From contig CAZLJE010000005.1 in assembly GCA_964559835.1 (NCBI GenBank), positions 62,001 through 126,000 on the forward strand: a stretch of DNA of 64,000 nt. Direction: 5' to 3'. A program made the translations under genes and the position numbers. Below the pieces are notes generated by a model. That model saw only the letters and a program-made list of their open reading frames with translations. It searched no databases and was not told the DNA's origin. This document shows positions 35,856 through 44,435 of this stretch, in pieces. Source of the DNA: DAISJI01 sp964559835 (GTDB lineage: Bacteria > Acidobacteriota > Terriglobia > Terriglobales > Acidobacteriaceae). Position 1 is the stretch's first letter; each line of letters starts with the position of its first letter.

Positions 35856-37592
35856 ATGAAAACGTCGCATTTCCGCATACCTCTGGTGGCGGCAGTCGTA
35901 GTGTGTGCCGCCGCACTGTCGTTTCTTCCTTCTGCCGTGAATGCGCAGAAGAAGTCCAAGGCTGCGCCCGCCGCTGTTGCTTCGGCCGATCCGGTCATTC
36001 CGTCGATGCAGAAGGCCGAAGACCCCGATCTCGAGTTCATCTATCGCGTGCGTGAAGAGGAGTTCCGTCACGGCCAGGTCATGGAGATCATGAGCAACCT
36101 GGTCGACAACATCGGCCCGCGCCTCACCGGCTCGCCCAACATGAAGAAGGCGAACGAATGGACGCGCCAGCAGCTCGCCGACTGGGGACTGGTGAACGCG
36201 CAGGTTGAGCCCTGGGGTACCTTTGGCCGCGGATGGGCCTACCAGATGGTCGAAGTCCGCATGACCGCTCCCGACACCATGCAGTTCCTCGCCATCCCCC
36301 AGGCTTGGACCCCCGGCACCAACGGCCCCGTCAGCGGCCAGCCCGTGCTCGTCAGCATCAACACCCCCGAGGACACCGCCAAGTACAAGGGACAGCTCGC
36401 CGGCAAGATCGTCCTGATGGGCGACAGTCGCTATCCCGACCCGATCGACAAGCCGCTGTTCGCCCGCTACGACGACGCCGATCTCGCCAAACTGTCGGAT
36501 TACGACATTCCAGGCGCTCCCGGTGGCCGCGCCTCCCAGGGTCCGCCGCAGGACATCCGCGCCCGCATGCGCCTGGCCCAGGCCGTCAGCCGCTTCCTCC
36601 AGGAGGAGAAGCCCGCGGCCGTGCTTCAGCCCAGCCGCCAGCCCGGCCAGGACGGCACTATCTTCGTCCAGTCCGGCGGCGCTTATCAGAAGGACCAGCC
36701 GCAGTCCGTGGTTCCGATGTTGACCGTCGCGCTCGAGCACTACAACCGCGTCGTCCGCCTGATCCAAAAGAAGCAGCCGGTCACGCTCGAGGTCAACGTC
36801 GCCGCGCAGTTCTACGATGACGACGACAAGGCTTACAACACCGTCGCCGAGATCCCCGGTACCGACCCCAAGCTCAAGGCGCAGCTCGTCATGCTCGGCG
36901 GACACATGGACTCCTGGCACTCCGGTACCGGCGCCACCGATAACGCCGCCGGCGTCACCGTCGCCATGGAAGCCGTTCGCCTGATCCAGAAGCTCGGCGT
37001 CAAGCCGCGCCGCACCATCCGCATCGCGCTCTGGTCCGGCGAAGAGGAAGGCCTGCTCGGTTCGCGCGGCTACGTCAAGGAGCACTTCGGCGCACGCAAA
37101 GAGCTGCCCCTCTCCGAAGCCGACCGCGCTCTCCCCGCGTTCCTCCGCCCGCAGGGACCGCTCGAGCTCAAGCCCGACCAGAAGCTCGTCTCCGGCTACT
37201 TCAACTACGACAACGGTACCGGCAAGATCCGCGGCATCTACCTCCAGGAGAACGCGCTCGTCGCTCCCATCTTCCGCAAATGGATGGAGCCTCTGCGCGA
37301 TCTCGGCGTCACCACCATCGCGCCCGGCAACACCGGCGGCACCGACCACCTCTCGTTCGACGCGGTCGGCATCCCCGGCTTCCAGTTCATCCAGGACGAG
37401 ATGGACTACTCCACGCTAACGCACCACTCGAACCTCGACGTATATGAGCATGTCCGCGCCAACGATCTGAAGCAGGCCGCCGTCGTCATGGCGACATTCG
37501 TCTACCAGACCGCGCAGCGCGACGAGATGCTCCCGCGCAAGCCCATCCGCCCCGACGATCCTCGTCCCGCGGACCAGCGCGCGTGGAACTAG
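35856..37592 (+). CDS. Secreted M28-family zinc metallopeptidase
   Basis: 578 residues with a signal peptide (ending NAQKK) and a protease-associated insert. The two-zinc site of M28 aminopeptidases is visible: GGHMDSWHSGTGATDNAAG, ALWSGEEEGLLGS, and GGTDHLSFDAVGIPGFQFIQD, with a final THHSNLD. It should remove N-terminal residues from peptides in the periplasm or outside the cell (carboxypeptidase Q-like). GAGGAG lies 13 bases before ATG 35856. Stop codon is followed 2 bases later by a heptamer array. Confidence 0.92.
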   Translation: MKTSHFRIPLVAAVVVCAAALSFLPSAVNAQKKSKAAPAAVASADPVIPSMQKAEDPDLEFIYRVREEEFRHGQVMEIMSNLVDNIGPRLTGSPNMKKANEWTRQQLADWGLVNAQVEPWGTFGRGWAYQMVEVRMTAPDTMQFLAIPQAWTPGTNGPVSGQPVLVSINTPEDTAKYKGQLAGKIVLMGDSRYPDPIDKPLFARYDDADLAKLSDYDIPGAPGGRASQGPPQDIRARMRLAQAVSRFLQEEKPAAVLQPSRQPGQDGTIFVQSGGAYQKDQPQSVVPMLTVALEHYNRVVRLIQKKQPVTLEVNVAAQFYDDDDKAYNTVAEIPGTDPKLKAQLVMLGGHMDSWHSGTGATDNAAGVTVAMEAVRLIQKLGVKPRRTIRIALWSGEEEGLLGSRGYVKEHFGARKELPLSEADRALPAFLRPQGPLELKPDQKLVSGYFNYDNGTGKIRGIYLQENALVAPIFRKWMEPLRDLGVTTIAPGNTGGTDHLSFDAVGIPGFQFIQDEMDYSTLTHHSNLDVYEHVRANDLKQAAVVMATFVYQTAQRDEMLPRKPIRPDDPRPADQRAWN

Positions 37593-37594
37593 TC

Positions 37595-37663
37595 GGCATC
37601 CGGCTTTCGGCTTTCGGCTTTCGGGTTCTGGTCCCGAGAGCCGGGAGCCGGAAACCGAGAGCC
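37595..37663. repeat. Paired heptamer arrays able to form a hairpin
   Basis: Left arm 37595-37635 has six units of the GGCTTTC type, right arm 37636-37663 four units of the GAGAGCC type, roughly reverse complementary. It begins 2 bases after the M28 peptidase stop codon, so it could act as a terminator-like structure. Confidence 0.65.
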
Positions 37664-37862
37664 GCTTTGTGGTCCGTTCGTGTTAGTTCGTCATTCGTGG
37701 TGAATGCCTTACCGCACTTCGCACTCACCGGGCCAGCCCAGTACTACGACTCTCGCCCCAGTCCGGCTCGGTGCTTGTTCTGATGGACCGTAGGGCTCCG
37801 TGCGGATTGGTCCTGTTCTCTCCAGCATTTAGTCTCCACCTTCGCGCGCCACGCGGAGGATC

Positions 37863-38792
37863 ATGTACAAACACTGTTTCCTGACTACGTTGCTCGTACT
37901 GACTTCACTCTTCATAGCCTGTGGTGGCAGCCCGTCGACCTCACATTCATCTATCGCCACCAACGCGAACTACAGCGGCGCAACCGGCACGGCATCCGCA
38001 TCTGCAACTCCGTCTTTATCGCCGACGCCTTCATCCGCCACGTCTTCATCGCCGGCGCCTTCATCCTCTACGTCTTCATCGCCGGCACCTTCATCTTCGA
38101 GTCATTCATCGCCGGCCCCTTCAGCCGCTTCGTCTTCGATTCCTGCCAACGCCAAGGTGTTCCAGCAGCTGCAGCAGGCGCCTGACGGCTGGTCCGCCTG
38201 TAGCGATTGCGCCGGCGGCGCCACCACATCGTCCTTCTGGTCGGCGCCCTTCCAGAGTTCGCCGTCGATGAGCGGCAGCAGCCGCGAGTTCATCATCAGC
38301 GGCCAGGCGTGGGCCGACGCCCTCTGGATCCACAAGCTCGGTCCCGACAACCACGCCACCCACTTCCTCTGGGACTTCTACGTCTACTTCGACACCGATT
38401 CCGCCGCCAACGCGTTTGCCGCCGAGTACGACTTCTGGCAGTCGCGCGGCGGCTGGAAGCACATGATCGGCAGTCAGTGCGTCTTCGGCGAGAACCATTG
38501 GGACGTCTGGGACAGCCCCGCCTACAAGTGGGTCAACACCGGCATTCCCTGCCCGCGCTTCTCGCCCAACACGTGGCACCACATCGCGTGGGACGTCGAG
38601 CGCATCTCCGACTCGCAGTACCGCTACAACACGCTCTGGGTCGACGATAAGACCATCCCCATCAGCCGCGTCTTCAACGCCGAAGCGGCCAACTGGAACG
38701 ACGAGATGGGCGTCCAGTGGCAGCTCGACCAGGACGGGCAAGGCAATCCCATCAAGGAGTGGGTCGACCACGTCACGCTGACGATGTGGTAG
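37863..38792 (+). CDS. Lipoprotein with Ser/Pro linker and lectin-like domain
   Basis: 309 residues. A lipoprotein signal (TLLVLTSLFIACGG; lipobox Cys near residue 20) is followed by a repetitive linker of SPAPSS units (about 55-95) and a domain of about 210 residues rich in Trp (WADALWIHKLG, WDFYVYFDTD, WHHIAWDVERI), which resembles concanavalin-type or LamG carbohydrate-binding folds in acidobacterial secreted proteins. ATG 37863 follows GGAGG. It is probably anchored in the outer membrane. The function is unknown; a glycan-binding role is inference. Confidence 0.75.
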   Translation: MYKHCFLTTLLVLTSLFIACGGSPSTSHSSIATNANYSGATGTASASATPSLSPTPSSATSSSPAPSSSTSSSPAPSSSSHSSPAPSAASSSIPANAKVFQQLQQAPDGWSACSDCAGGATTSSFWSAPFQSSPSMSGSSREFIISGQAWADALWIHKLGPDNHATHFLWDFYVYFDTDSAANAFAAEYDFWQSRGGWKHMIGSQCVFGENHWDVWDSPAYKWVNTGIPCPRFSPNTWHHIAWDVERISDSQYRYNTLWVDDKTIPISRVFNAEAANWNDEMGVQWQLDQDGQGNPIKEWVDHVTLTMW

Positions 38793-38795
38793 TTG

Positions 38796-38876
38796 CAGGT
38801 ACGTCGTAGGCGGTAGATCGTAGGTCGGAACAGCCTTGGTTTCCCGACCTACGACCGCCGATCTGCGACCTACGCC
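38796..38876. repeat. Paired heptamer arrays between convergent stop codons
   Basis: Left arm 38796-38830 with units like GTCGTAG, right arm 38845-38874 with units like CGACCTA, reverse complementary. Starts 3 bases after the lipoprotein stop and contains the stop of the convergent gene (38870-38872). Confidence 0.7.
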
Positions 38877-39400
38877 GTTTCGCCGGCACTCTCTCCCGGC
38901 GGCGGGTCCAGATCCAGCCACTCGAGGAAGGCCTTTAGCGGGTCCTTGCCGCTCTCTTGCGCCTTCTTGATGTCGAACGGCTCCGGCGCGGGCGAACCAT
39001 CCGCGCGCGCTCGCTCCGCCACCCCTTCATTCATCTGCTCAGCGAGGTATTCAAGCAAGCTGGGTCCGTCGTCTTCTTCTTTCTTCGCCTGCGGTTCGTC
39101 GCCCAACTCGACCGATAGCTGCTTCAGGTTCGCCCGCGCGATCCGCAGCCCGGAGAACAGCAGCGACGCGCGCCGGAGGTCGATCATGTCGTCGCGCAGC
39201 GCTTGCAGGACCTGGTCGGTCGCGACCTGGACGGTGGCCGCATCTTCGACCGGCGGGAACGTGAGATTCGTCTCGGCCGCGTGCGCCTTCTCATGGAACA
39301 GACAGTAGTCGGTGCCCCGCCGCGCCGGCGCCTTGCACTGCTTGCCGTTGAGGCGCACGTGCTGGCACCTCGCCGCTTCATGCATATCTTCTGCACTCAT
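38870..39400 (-). CDS. Hypothetical protein with CxH...CxxH zinc-binding-like motif
   Basis: 176 residues. The N-terminal part reads CQHVRLNGKQCKAPARR and then YCLFHEK, a C-x-H ... C ... C-x2-H pattern seen in a small acidobacterial family (DUF5763-like). Then come a helical region (about 55-110) and an acidic, Pro-rich tail. ATG 39400 opens the frame; ATG 39385 is also possible. No catalytic motif. Its last codons (ETA and stop) overlap the repeat array, so the C-terminus may be repeat-derived. Confidence 0.65.
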   Translation of the reverse strand: MSAEDMHEAARCQHVRLNGKQCKAPARRGTDYCLFHEKAHAAETNLTFPPVEDAATVQVATDQVLQALRDDMIDLRRASLLFSGLRIARANLKQLSVELGDEPQAKKEEDDGPSLLEYLAEQMNEGVAERARADGSPAPEPFDIKKAQESGKDPLKAFLEWLDLDPPPGESAGETA

Positions 39401-39426
39401 GAATGCTTTCTCCTTATGTATCGGGA

Positions 39427-39480
39427 CACGACTTTAGTCGTGCCGAAAAGCAAGTGCTCCGCACACGGCGTTAGCCGTGG
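39427..39480. repeat. Two short palindromes
   Basis: CACGACT TT AGTCGTG (39427-39442) and CACGGC GTTA GCCGTG (39464-39479), close together and upstream of a divergent gene. They resemble the small palindromes inserted elsewhere in the window. Confidence 0.5.
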
Positions 39481-39487
39481 CGCTTTT

Positions 39488-39515
39488 CTCATTACTCATT
39501 ACTCATTACTTATTA
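39488..39515. repeat. Heptamer array, 4 units
   Basis: Three perfect copies of CTCATTA and one CTTATTA, in the 549-base gene-free stretch 39401-39949. Confidence 0.7.
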
Positions 39516-39800
39516 CTGCTTTTGGCCACGCCGCAACGCGCACGGCCTCAGCCGCGCTCATTTGCGTGTGCGGAGAACTGGCGCTCTAGGTTGGCCCGGG
39601 CACTCCCGTCAGGGGCGAAGCAGATGTCGCAATGTGCGCATTCGGGTGTCCGCGCCGGTGGTTCTCCTATCATCAAGGTTAACCACACAACGAGCAATTT
39701 GGCTGTGATGTATCCAGAAATATTTCTCGGCCGCTCCCGAAACGGGAATGGCTGTGAGTGCGATGTGAGTGGAGTGCGATGTGAGTGGAGTGTGGTGGAA

Positions 39801-39838
39801 TGTGGGTGGCCCACCCTAGCTGGTTTTGCTAGGGTGGG
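39801..39838 (+). repeat. REP-A palindrome, copy 3
   Basis: GGGTGG followed by CCCACCCTAGC (39810-39820), loop TGGTTTT and GCTAGGGTGGG (39828-39838): 11-bp perfect stem. 112 bases upstream of the RAYT start. Confidence 0.85.
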
Positions 39839-39860
39839 TATCCACAGATCAAGAATGCTT

Positions 39861-39896
39861 TGGGTGGCCCACCCTAGCCGCTTTTGCTAGGGTGGG
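39861..39896 (+). repeat. REP-A palindrome, copy 4
   Basis: Same stem (39868-39878 and 39886-39896), loop CGCTTTT, head-to-tail with copy 3. Confidence 0.85.
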
Positions 39897-39949
39897 CACA
39901 GCTGGCTATGTCACAGACTTCCGACGAGCCAACGCGCTAGGCTTTCGCT

Positions 39950-40498
39950 GTGCCAACAGGACTCAAGCGCTACCAGGAAACACGCAATCTCCATTTCATC
40001 ACCTTCACCTGCTATCACTGGAAGCCTTATTTAGCCACAGCAGCCACCCGCGATCTGTTCGAGGAAATGCTGGAACAAACGCGCCGCCTGTACAGGTTCT
40101 ACATCTCAGCCTATGTGGTGATGCCCGAGCACGTGCATCTCATGGTCAGCGAACCCGAACGGAGACTGCTCTCGGTGGCACTACAGGCCTTGAAACAGGC
40201 TGTGGCCCGGCGACAGAACGCCGCCCATCCACCATTCTGGCAGGCGCGCTATTACGATAGGAATATCTGGACTCGAAAGGCATTTGAAGATGCCTGCGCC
40301 TACATCCACATGAATCCGGTGCGGCGTGGATTGGTAACAAACGCAGAGGATTGGCCCTGGAGCAGCGCTCGACATCATCTGACGAGCGAAAAGCGAATCG
40401 TGGAAGTCGAATCGCAATGGACAGCAAGAGAGAAGGAACGAGCAGGTGTCAACGTCAAGTTCAAGTTCGTATTGTCCCACCCTAGCAAACCCGGCTAG
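39950..40498 (+). CDS. REP-associated tyrosine transposase (RAYT, Y1-transposase family)
   Basis: 182 residues. The HUH-type metal motif is EHVHLMV (about residues 64-70), and the downstream NIWTRKAFEDACAYIHMNPVRRGLV motif is typical of RAYT proteins; the catalytic Tyr is in that helix (Tyr near residue 117). It probably cuts and moves REP sequences as single strands. Start is GTG 39950. Flanked by REP-A copies 3 and 4 upstream and an inverted copy downstream; its last nine codons and its TAG stop are part of that copy. Confidence 0.9.
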   Translation: MPTGLKRYQETRNLHFITFTCYHWKPYLATAATRDLFEEMLEQTRRLYRFYISAYVVMPEHVHLMVSEPERRLLSVALQALKQAVARRQNAAHPPFWQARYYDRNIWTRKAFEDACAYIHMNPVRRGLVTNAEDWPWSSARHHLTSEKRIVEVESQWTAREKERAGVNVKFKFVLSHPSKPG

Positions 40499-40509
40499 GG
40501 TGGGCCACC
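40476..40509 (-). repeat. REP-A palindrome, copy 5 (inverted)
   Basis: CCCACCCTAGC (40476-40486), loop AAACCCG, GCTAGGGTGGG (40494-40504), then CCACC. Reverse orientation relative to copies 3 and 4. It overlaps the 3' end of the RAYT gene and provides its stop codon. Confidence 0.85.
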
Positions 40510-40521
40510 CGCGGGGTGGCG

Positions 40522-40610
40522 GCAGTCACCGGCAGCAGTGTTTCCAGCGATGCGCATTTTTGTTGTCGAGCAGAGCGGAATGCAAGGCATACGTAGCTAA
40601 CGGTGACTGC
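40522..40610. repeat. 10-bp inverted repeat upstream of DUF262 gene
   Basis: GCAGTCACCG (40522-40531) and CGGTGACTGC (40601-40610) are exact reverse complements separated by 69 bases. It may fold as an RNA structure or mark an insertion boundary of the foreign cassette. Confidence 0.5.
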
Positions 40611-40694
40611 AAGAAAATGCAACCGAGTCAAACGCGAGTCGAATTTCAATACTTGCCTTGCGAACGGCCCCACCACATGTAAGAATCTCGGAAA

Positions 40695-41756
40695 ATGAAA
40701 ACTTGGGAAATAGTTAAGGGCGCATACCCGATCAGCGATTTTGTGTCTTGGCAGAAAACCGGTCGGCTACAACTGAACCCGAATTTTCAAAGACGCCCTA
40801 TATGGAAGCCTGGTGCTAAGTCTTTCTTAATCGACACAATCGTGCGTGGTTTACCCATCCCAATAATCTTTTTGCGAGAGAAGAAGGCTGATCTCAAGAC
40901 GTTGGAGACCCAGCGCGAGGTCGTCGACGGCCAGCAAAGAATTCGCACAGTATTGTCCTTCATAAATCCCAAATTACTAGACGATTTCGTTGGGGCACGA
41001 GATCACTTCGTGGTGCAAGAAAACCACAACCCAGATGTTGCCGACCGCGCATTTTCCGTTCTTGACCCCGAGATTAGGCAAAGGATATTGGATTATCAGT
41101 TTAGCGTCCAGATTCTCCCCGCCAGCACGGATGATCGTGAAGTGCTCGAGATATTTGCGCGTATCAATTCTACGGGAGCAAAGCTGAATAAACAGGAGCT
41201 TAGAAATGCAGCGTGGTTCGGCGTTTTTAAAACCGCGATGTACAAGTACGCCTCAGAACAATTGGCACGGTGGCGCTCGTGGAAGATTTTCAACGAGGAT
41301 GCAATTGCAAGAATGGAAGAAGTCGAATTGGTCAGTGAGTTTGCGCTGCTCGCAATCAAAGGACTAACAGGCAAGACGCAGAAGGCAATTGACAACATTT
41401 ACCGCGATTATGATGCTGATTTTCCTTTTAAGAACGAGTTTGGAAGACGTTTCAGGCACCTCATGGATGTCATTGATGAGAAGTTCGGTGACGACTTGAG
41501 TGCATCTGCATATCGAAAAAAAACGTTGTTCTACATTTTGTTCGCATATCTCTATGACACCAGTTTCGAGATTGGTTCTTCCCTCAAGCAGAAACGCCCT
41601 CGCGCTATTACCGCGCAGACAGTTGCGGGTGTGAATAGGGCGGGCGAGCGCATTCAAGCAGGTACGGCACCTGAGGCCGTCCTTGACGCTGCGGCACGCA
41701 GGACAACACATCCGGGATCGAGGAAGGAGCTGTTGAGGTATCTCCGGAATTTCTGA
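40695..41756 (+). CDS. DUF262-domain protein (ParB/Srx-like NTPase)
   Basis: 353 residues. The DUF262 signature is at the N-terminus: LNPNFQRRPIW (27-37), GLPIPIIFL (52-60) and DGQQR (78-82). DUF262 proteins such as GmrSD, SspE and BrxU are NTP-hydrolysing parts of anti-phage systems, often fused to a nuclease. This one has no HNH (DUF1524) domain; the C-terminal half is helical. The DNA is visibly AT-richer than its surroundings. It overlaps the HEPN-type gene by 1 base (TGATG), so both are coupled. A weak CGGAAA precedes ATG 40695. Confidence 0.85.
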   Translation: MKTWEIVKGAYPISDFVSWQKTGRLQLNPNFQRRPIWKPGAKSFLIDTIVRGLPIPIIFLREKKADLKTLETQREVVDGQQRIRTVLSFINPKLLDDFVGARDHFVVQENHNPDVADRAFSVLDPEIRQRILDYQFSVQILPASTDDREVLEIFARINSTGAKLNKQELRNAAWFGVFKTAMYKYASEQLARWRSWKIFNEDAIARMEEVELVSEFALLAIKGLTGKTQKAIDNIYRDYDADFPFKNEFGRRFRHLMDVIDEKFGDDLSASAYRKKTLFYILFAYLYDTSFEIGSSLKQKRPRAITAQTVAGVNRAGERIQAGTAPEAVLDAAARRTTHPGSRKELLRYLRNF

Positions 41757-42373
41757 TGGCGAAGAAATCTCATTCGGCCGCTTTGGTAGTGCGCTTCGCG
41801 TCTCACCTGAATTCCTTAGAGAAGACTCGGGGGAGAGTCGAACACTTAACCTCGGTCGGGCAGTTAGCAAAATGGGACTTGGAAAAGATCTATGAAGCAC
41901 TCTATCTGAGCGCGTATAGCGAATTTGAGGTACTTCTGGAAGAGGTCTTTTTTTGCCTGCTACTTAAGCCGGCACCAAGGCGCTTAGCTGTCCCGAGAAT
42001 TCGAATCGATAGCCATGTTGTCGGCCGTGAAATCGTGCTTCAAGGTGAGGACTACATTAATTGGCTGCCGTATGGCAGAACAGAAAACTTGGCGTCAATA
42101 TTTTTCCGAGGAGGTCGACCATTTATTGGCCTCACGAATGGGGATAAGAGTGAACTTAAGACGATGTTAATCATTCGCAATGCTATCGCGCATCGCAGCA
42201 CATTTGCCAACGAGCAGTTTCGAAGCAAAGTGGTTGGATCTACTGGCATTCCACCATCCGAAAAAACACCTGCCCGATATCTGAAAGCGGTTTTTCGCAC
42301 ATCGCCGGTCCAGACGCGTTTTGAGATGTACTCAGGTCAAATGCTGGCGATTGCCAAAAAACTTTGTTTGTAA
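41756..42373 (+). CDS. HEPN-type protein, candidate RNase partner of the DUF262 protein
   Basis: 205 residues, helical, with the motif IIRNAIAHRS (138-147): Arg141-x4-His146 is the R-x4-6-H signature of HEPN ribonucleases. It resembles the MAE_28990/RiboL-PSP type of HEPN protein that occurs beside DUF262 genes. AT-rich like its partner, with overlapping start. A toxin-like RNase that cuts cell RNA on infection is a plausible role but not shown. It ends 9 bases before a degenerate REP-A copy. Confidence 0.7.
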   Translation: MAKKSHSAALVVRFASHLNSLEKTRGRVEHLTSVGQLAKWDLEKIYEALYLSAYSEFEVLLEEVFFCLLLKPAPRRLAVPRIRIDSHVVGREIVLQGEDYINWLPYGRTENLASIFFRGGRPFIGLTNGDKSELKTMLIIRNAIAHRSTFANEQFRSKVVGSTGIPPSEKTPARYLKAVFRTSPVQTRFEMYSGQMLAIAKKLCL

Positions 42374-42382
42374 GTAACCGTT

Positions 42383-42413
42383 GCCCGGCTAGCCGGGTCT
42401 GCTAAGGGTAGGC
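42383..42413. repeat. Degenerate REP-A palindrome, copy 6
   Basis: GGCTAGCCGGGTCTGCTAAG and following bases match the centre and right arm of REP-A with several changes. It borders the DUF262-HEPN cassette on the right. Confidence 0.5.
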
Positions 42414-42721
42414 ATAAAATGTTGTCTCTGTTCTTGTCACACTCATCTGTGGTCCACGTCACAGCGCGCCCACCCGAAACCTTCTACACTTATTCCGTGA
42501 CATCGAGGTTGTAGTGTCCCTCGACTCACGCAGCTTCCCGTGCTGCCCTTGATCGCATCGCCGACTGTTATCTCTTCGGTAAAATCCCAGCCCAAAATCA
42601 CCCGCCAAAATTCCCAAGTTACTTACACGTATTTTGTTGATTCCATTCACCCGCTCCAAAAACTAGCGGTTACTAACCACCGCGACCATAACCAACTGGT
42701 AATCGCAAGAACGCCACGCCC

Positions 42722-42901
42722 GCTCGACGAGTCCCGCAGGGACGGCGCGCTGGTAGCCCAGCACGAAGTGCTGGGAACCGACGCGCCCACCACCCGCGAG
42801 TCCCGAAGGGACGGACCGGCCGCGCAAGCAATCGGCTCGTCCCTACGGGACTCGGCATCAAACAACCAACACGCCAACCCAGGACTGCGTCCTGGGCTAC
42901 C
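42722..42901. repeat. REP-B palindrome cluster
   Basis: Five short palindromes of two types: GAGTCCCGCAGGGAC (42728-42743 region), GAGTCCCGAAGGGAC (42798), GTCCCTACGGGACTC (42839-42853), and GTAG-type GTAGCCCAGCACGAAGTGC (42753) with an inverted partner CCCAGGACTGCGTCCTGGG (42878-42896) followed by CTAC. Two more clusters of the same type are inside the Lhr gene. Confidence 0.75.
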
Positions 42902-42983
42902 GGCGCGCCGTCGCTCCGCGACTATCGCGGGCGAGGCCGCCCGCGCTATCTCCGCGCCCCTCGCCCCGCACGCCGCGGCCCGG

Positions 42984-43037
42984 TCCCGCGCTCCGCGTCC
43001 CGCGCTCCGCGCCCCGCGTCCCGCGTCCCTCGTCCCG
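42984..43037. repeat. Heptamer array, 7-8 units
   Basis: Units like TCCCGCG and CTCCGCG alternate with exact 7-base spacing, ending 4 bases before the ATG at 43042. Confidence 0.75.
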
Positions 43038-43050
43038 TACAATGCCTGCC

Positions 43051-44432
43051 ATGAAACTCGCACTCATCCTTGCCTTCGCACTCCTCTCCACCTTCGCGTT
43101 CGCGGCGCCGCGGACGATGCGGGTGGACTACTACCACACGGGAAGCAACGGTCACGAGACGTTCGCGGTCGATCGGGTGGTGCTGGAGCCGCTGGCGTGG
43201 CCGGGGAATCCGGCGAAGAACATCGACGAGAGCGGCTTGGGCAAGTACTACTTCGAAGTCAGGGACAAAGCCACCAACCGCGTGCTGCACTCGCGCGGGT
43301 TCGCGTCGATCTACGGCGAGTGGGAACAGACGGAAGAGGCCAAGCACGAGGCGCGGACGTTCTCGGAGTCGCTGCGCTTCCCCGCCCCGGAGGCGCCGGT
43401 GTCGGTGATGGTCTTCAAGCGCGACGAGGAGAACGTCTTCCGTCCGCTGTGGACGACCACGGTCGATCCGAAAGGCATGTTCGTCGATAGCTCGGTGCCG
43501 CCATCGCCGGGGCCGCTGCTGGCGCTGCAGAAGAGCGGCGATCCGGCGACCAAGGTCGACCTCCTGATCCTGGGCGACGGTTACGCCGTGGCGGACCGCG
43601 CCAAGTTCGAGAAGGACGCGCGGCGGCTGATGGACATCCTGTTCTCGACGTCACCGTTCAAGGAGCATCGCGCCGACTTCAACGTCTGGGGGCTGCCCGG
43701 TGTCGGCGGAGTCAGGGATCTCGCGGCCGTCGACAGGAGTGCATCACCGGACTCCGGTGGCCGCGACCTACGACGCATTCGGGAGCGAGCGCTACATCCT
43801 GACGTTCGACAACCGGGCGTTCCGTGACGTGGCGCAGTTCGCGCCGTACGAGTTCGTCGAGGTGCTGGCGAAGGGGAACACTTACGGCGGCGGCGGGATC
43901 TTCAACCTTTATTCCACCGTCGCGGCGGATAGCCTGTGGTCGCCGTACGTCTTCGTACACGAGTTCGGACACCACTTCGCGGGACTGGCGGACGAATACT
44001 ACACGTCGGACGTGGCGTACCTGGCGCCGTCGCACAAGGTCGAGCCGTGGGAGCCGAACGTCACCGCGCTGCTGGATCCGGCGAAGCTGAAGTGGAAGGA
44101 CCTGGTCACGCCGGGGACGCCGATCCCGACGCCGTGGAAGAAAGAGGAGTTCGAGGCGTACTCGCGCGCGATCCAGCAGCGGCGGCGCGAGATACGCCGG
44201 CAGAACCAGCCGGAGAGCGTGATGGACGCGCTCTTCCAAAGAGAAGCAGCATGAAGACGAGCTGCTGGGGACGGACAAGTACTCGAACTCAGTCGGGGCA
44301 TTCGAGGGCGCGAACTACGAGGCGAAGGGGTACTACCGTCCGCAGGAGAACTGCATCATGTTCACGCGCCTGGACCGGTTCTGCGCGGTGTGTCGCAGGA
44401 CGATAGAAAGGGTAATAGGGATGTACACGTAA
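43051..44432 (+). pseudogene. M64-type (IgA-peptidase-like) secreted metallopeptidase, two frameshifts
   Basis: Signal peptide (MKLALILAFALLSTFAFA) and the N-terminal domain read in one frame to about 43700 (ADFNVWGLPG). The continuing GISRPSTGVHHRTPVAATYDAFGSERY region and the zinc motif HEFGHHFAGLADEYY (in the middle ORF, 43700-44254) are in the +1 frame. The end (HEDELLGTDKYSNSVGAFEG ... VIGMYT) is shifted by +1 again near 44240. Zinc ligands are intact, so the whole protein may have been active before the mutations, or the assembly contains two indels. An upstream ATG at 43042 also fits. Confidence 0.75.
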
Positions 44433-44435
44433 GTA

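Larger units (their letters stand above)
39516..39949. other. Gene-free stretch before the RAYT gene
   Basis: About 430 bases with no supported reading frame. It contains REP-A copies 3 and 4. The segment 39760-39800 has a short GTGAGTGGAGTGCGAT-like duplication. Confidence 0.5.
42414..43050. other. Gene-free, repeat-filled stretch
   Basis: About 640 bases without a supported gene. 42414-42720 shows nothing recognised. 42722-42901 is a cluster of REP-B palindromes and 42984-43037 is a heptamer array that runs up to the next start codon. Confidence 0.6.

Noticed and set aside
35853..37349. 498-codon minus-strand frame opposite the M28 peptidase
   Set aside because: Antisense shadow; the plus strand has the complete zinc site and signal peptide.
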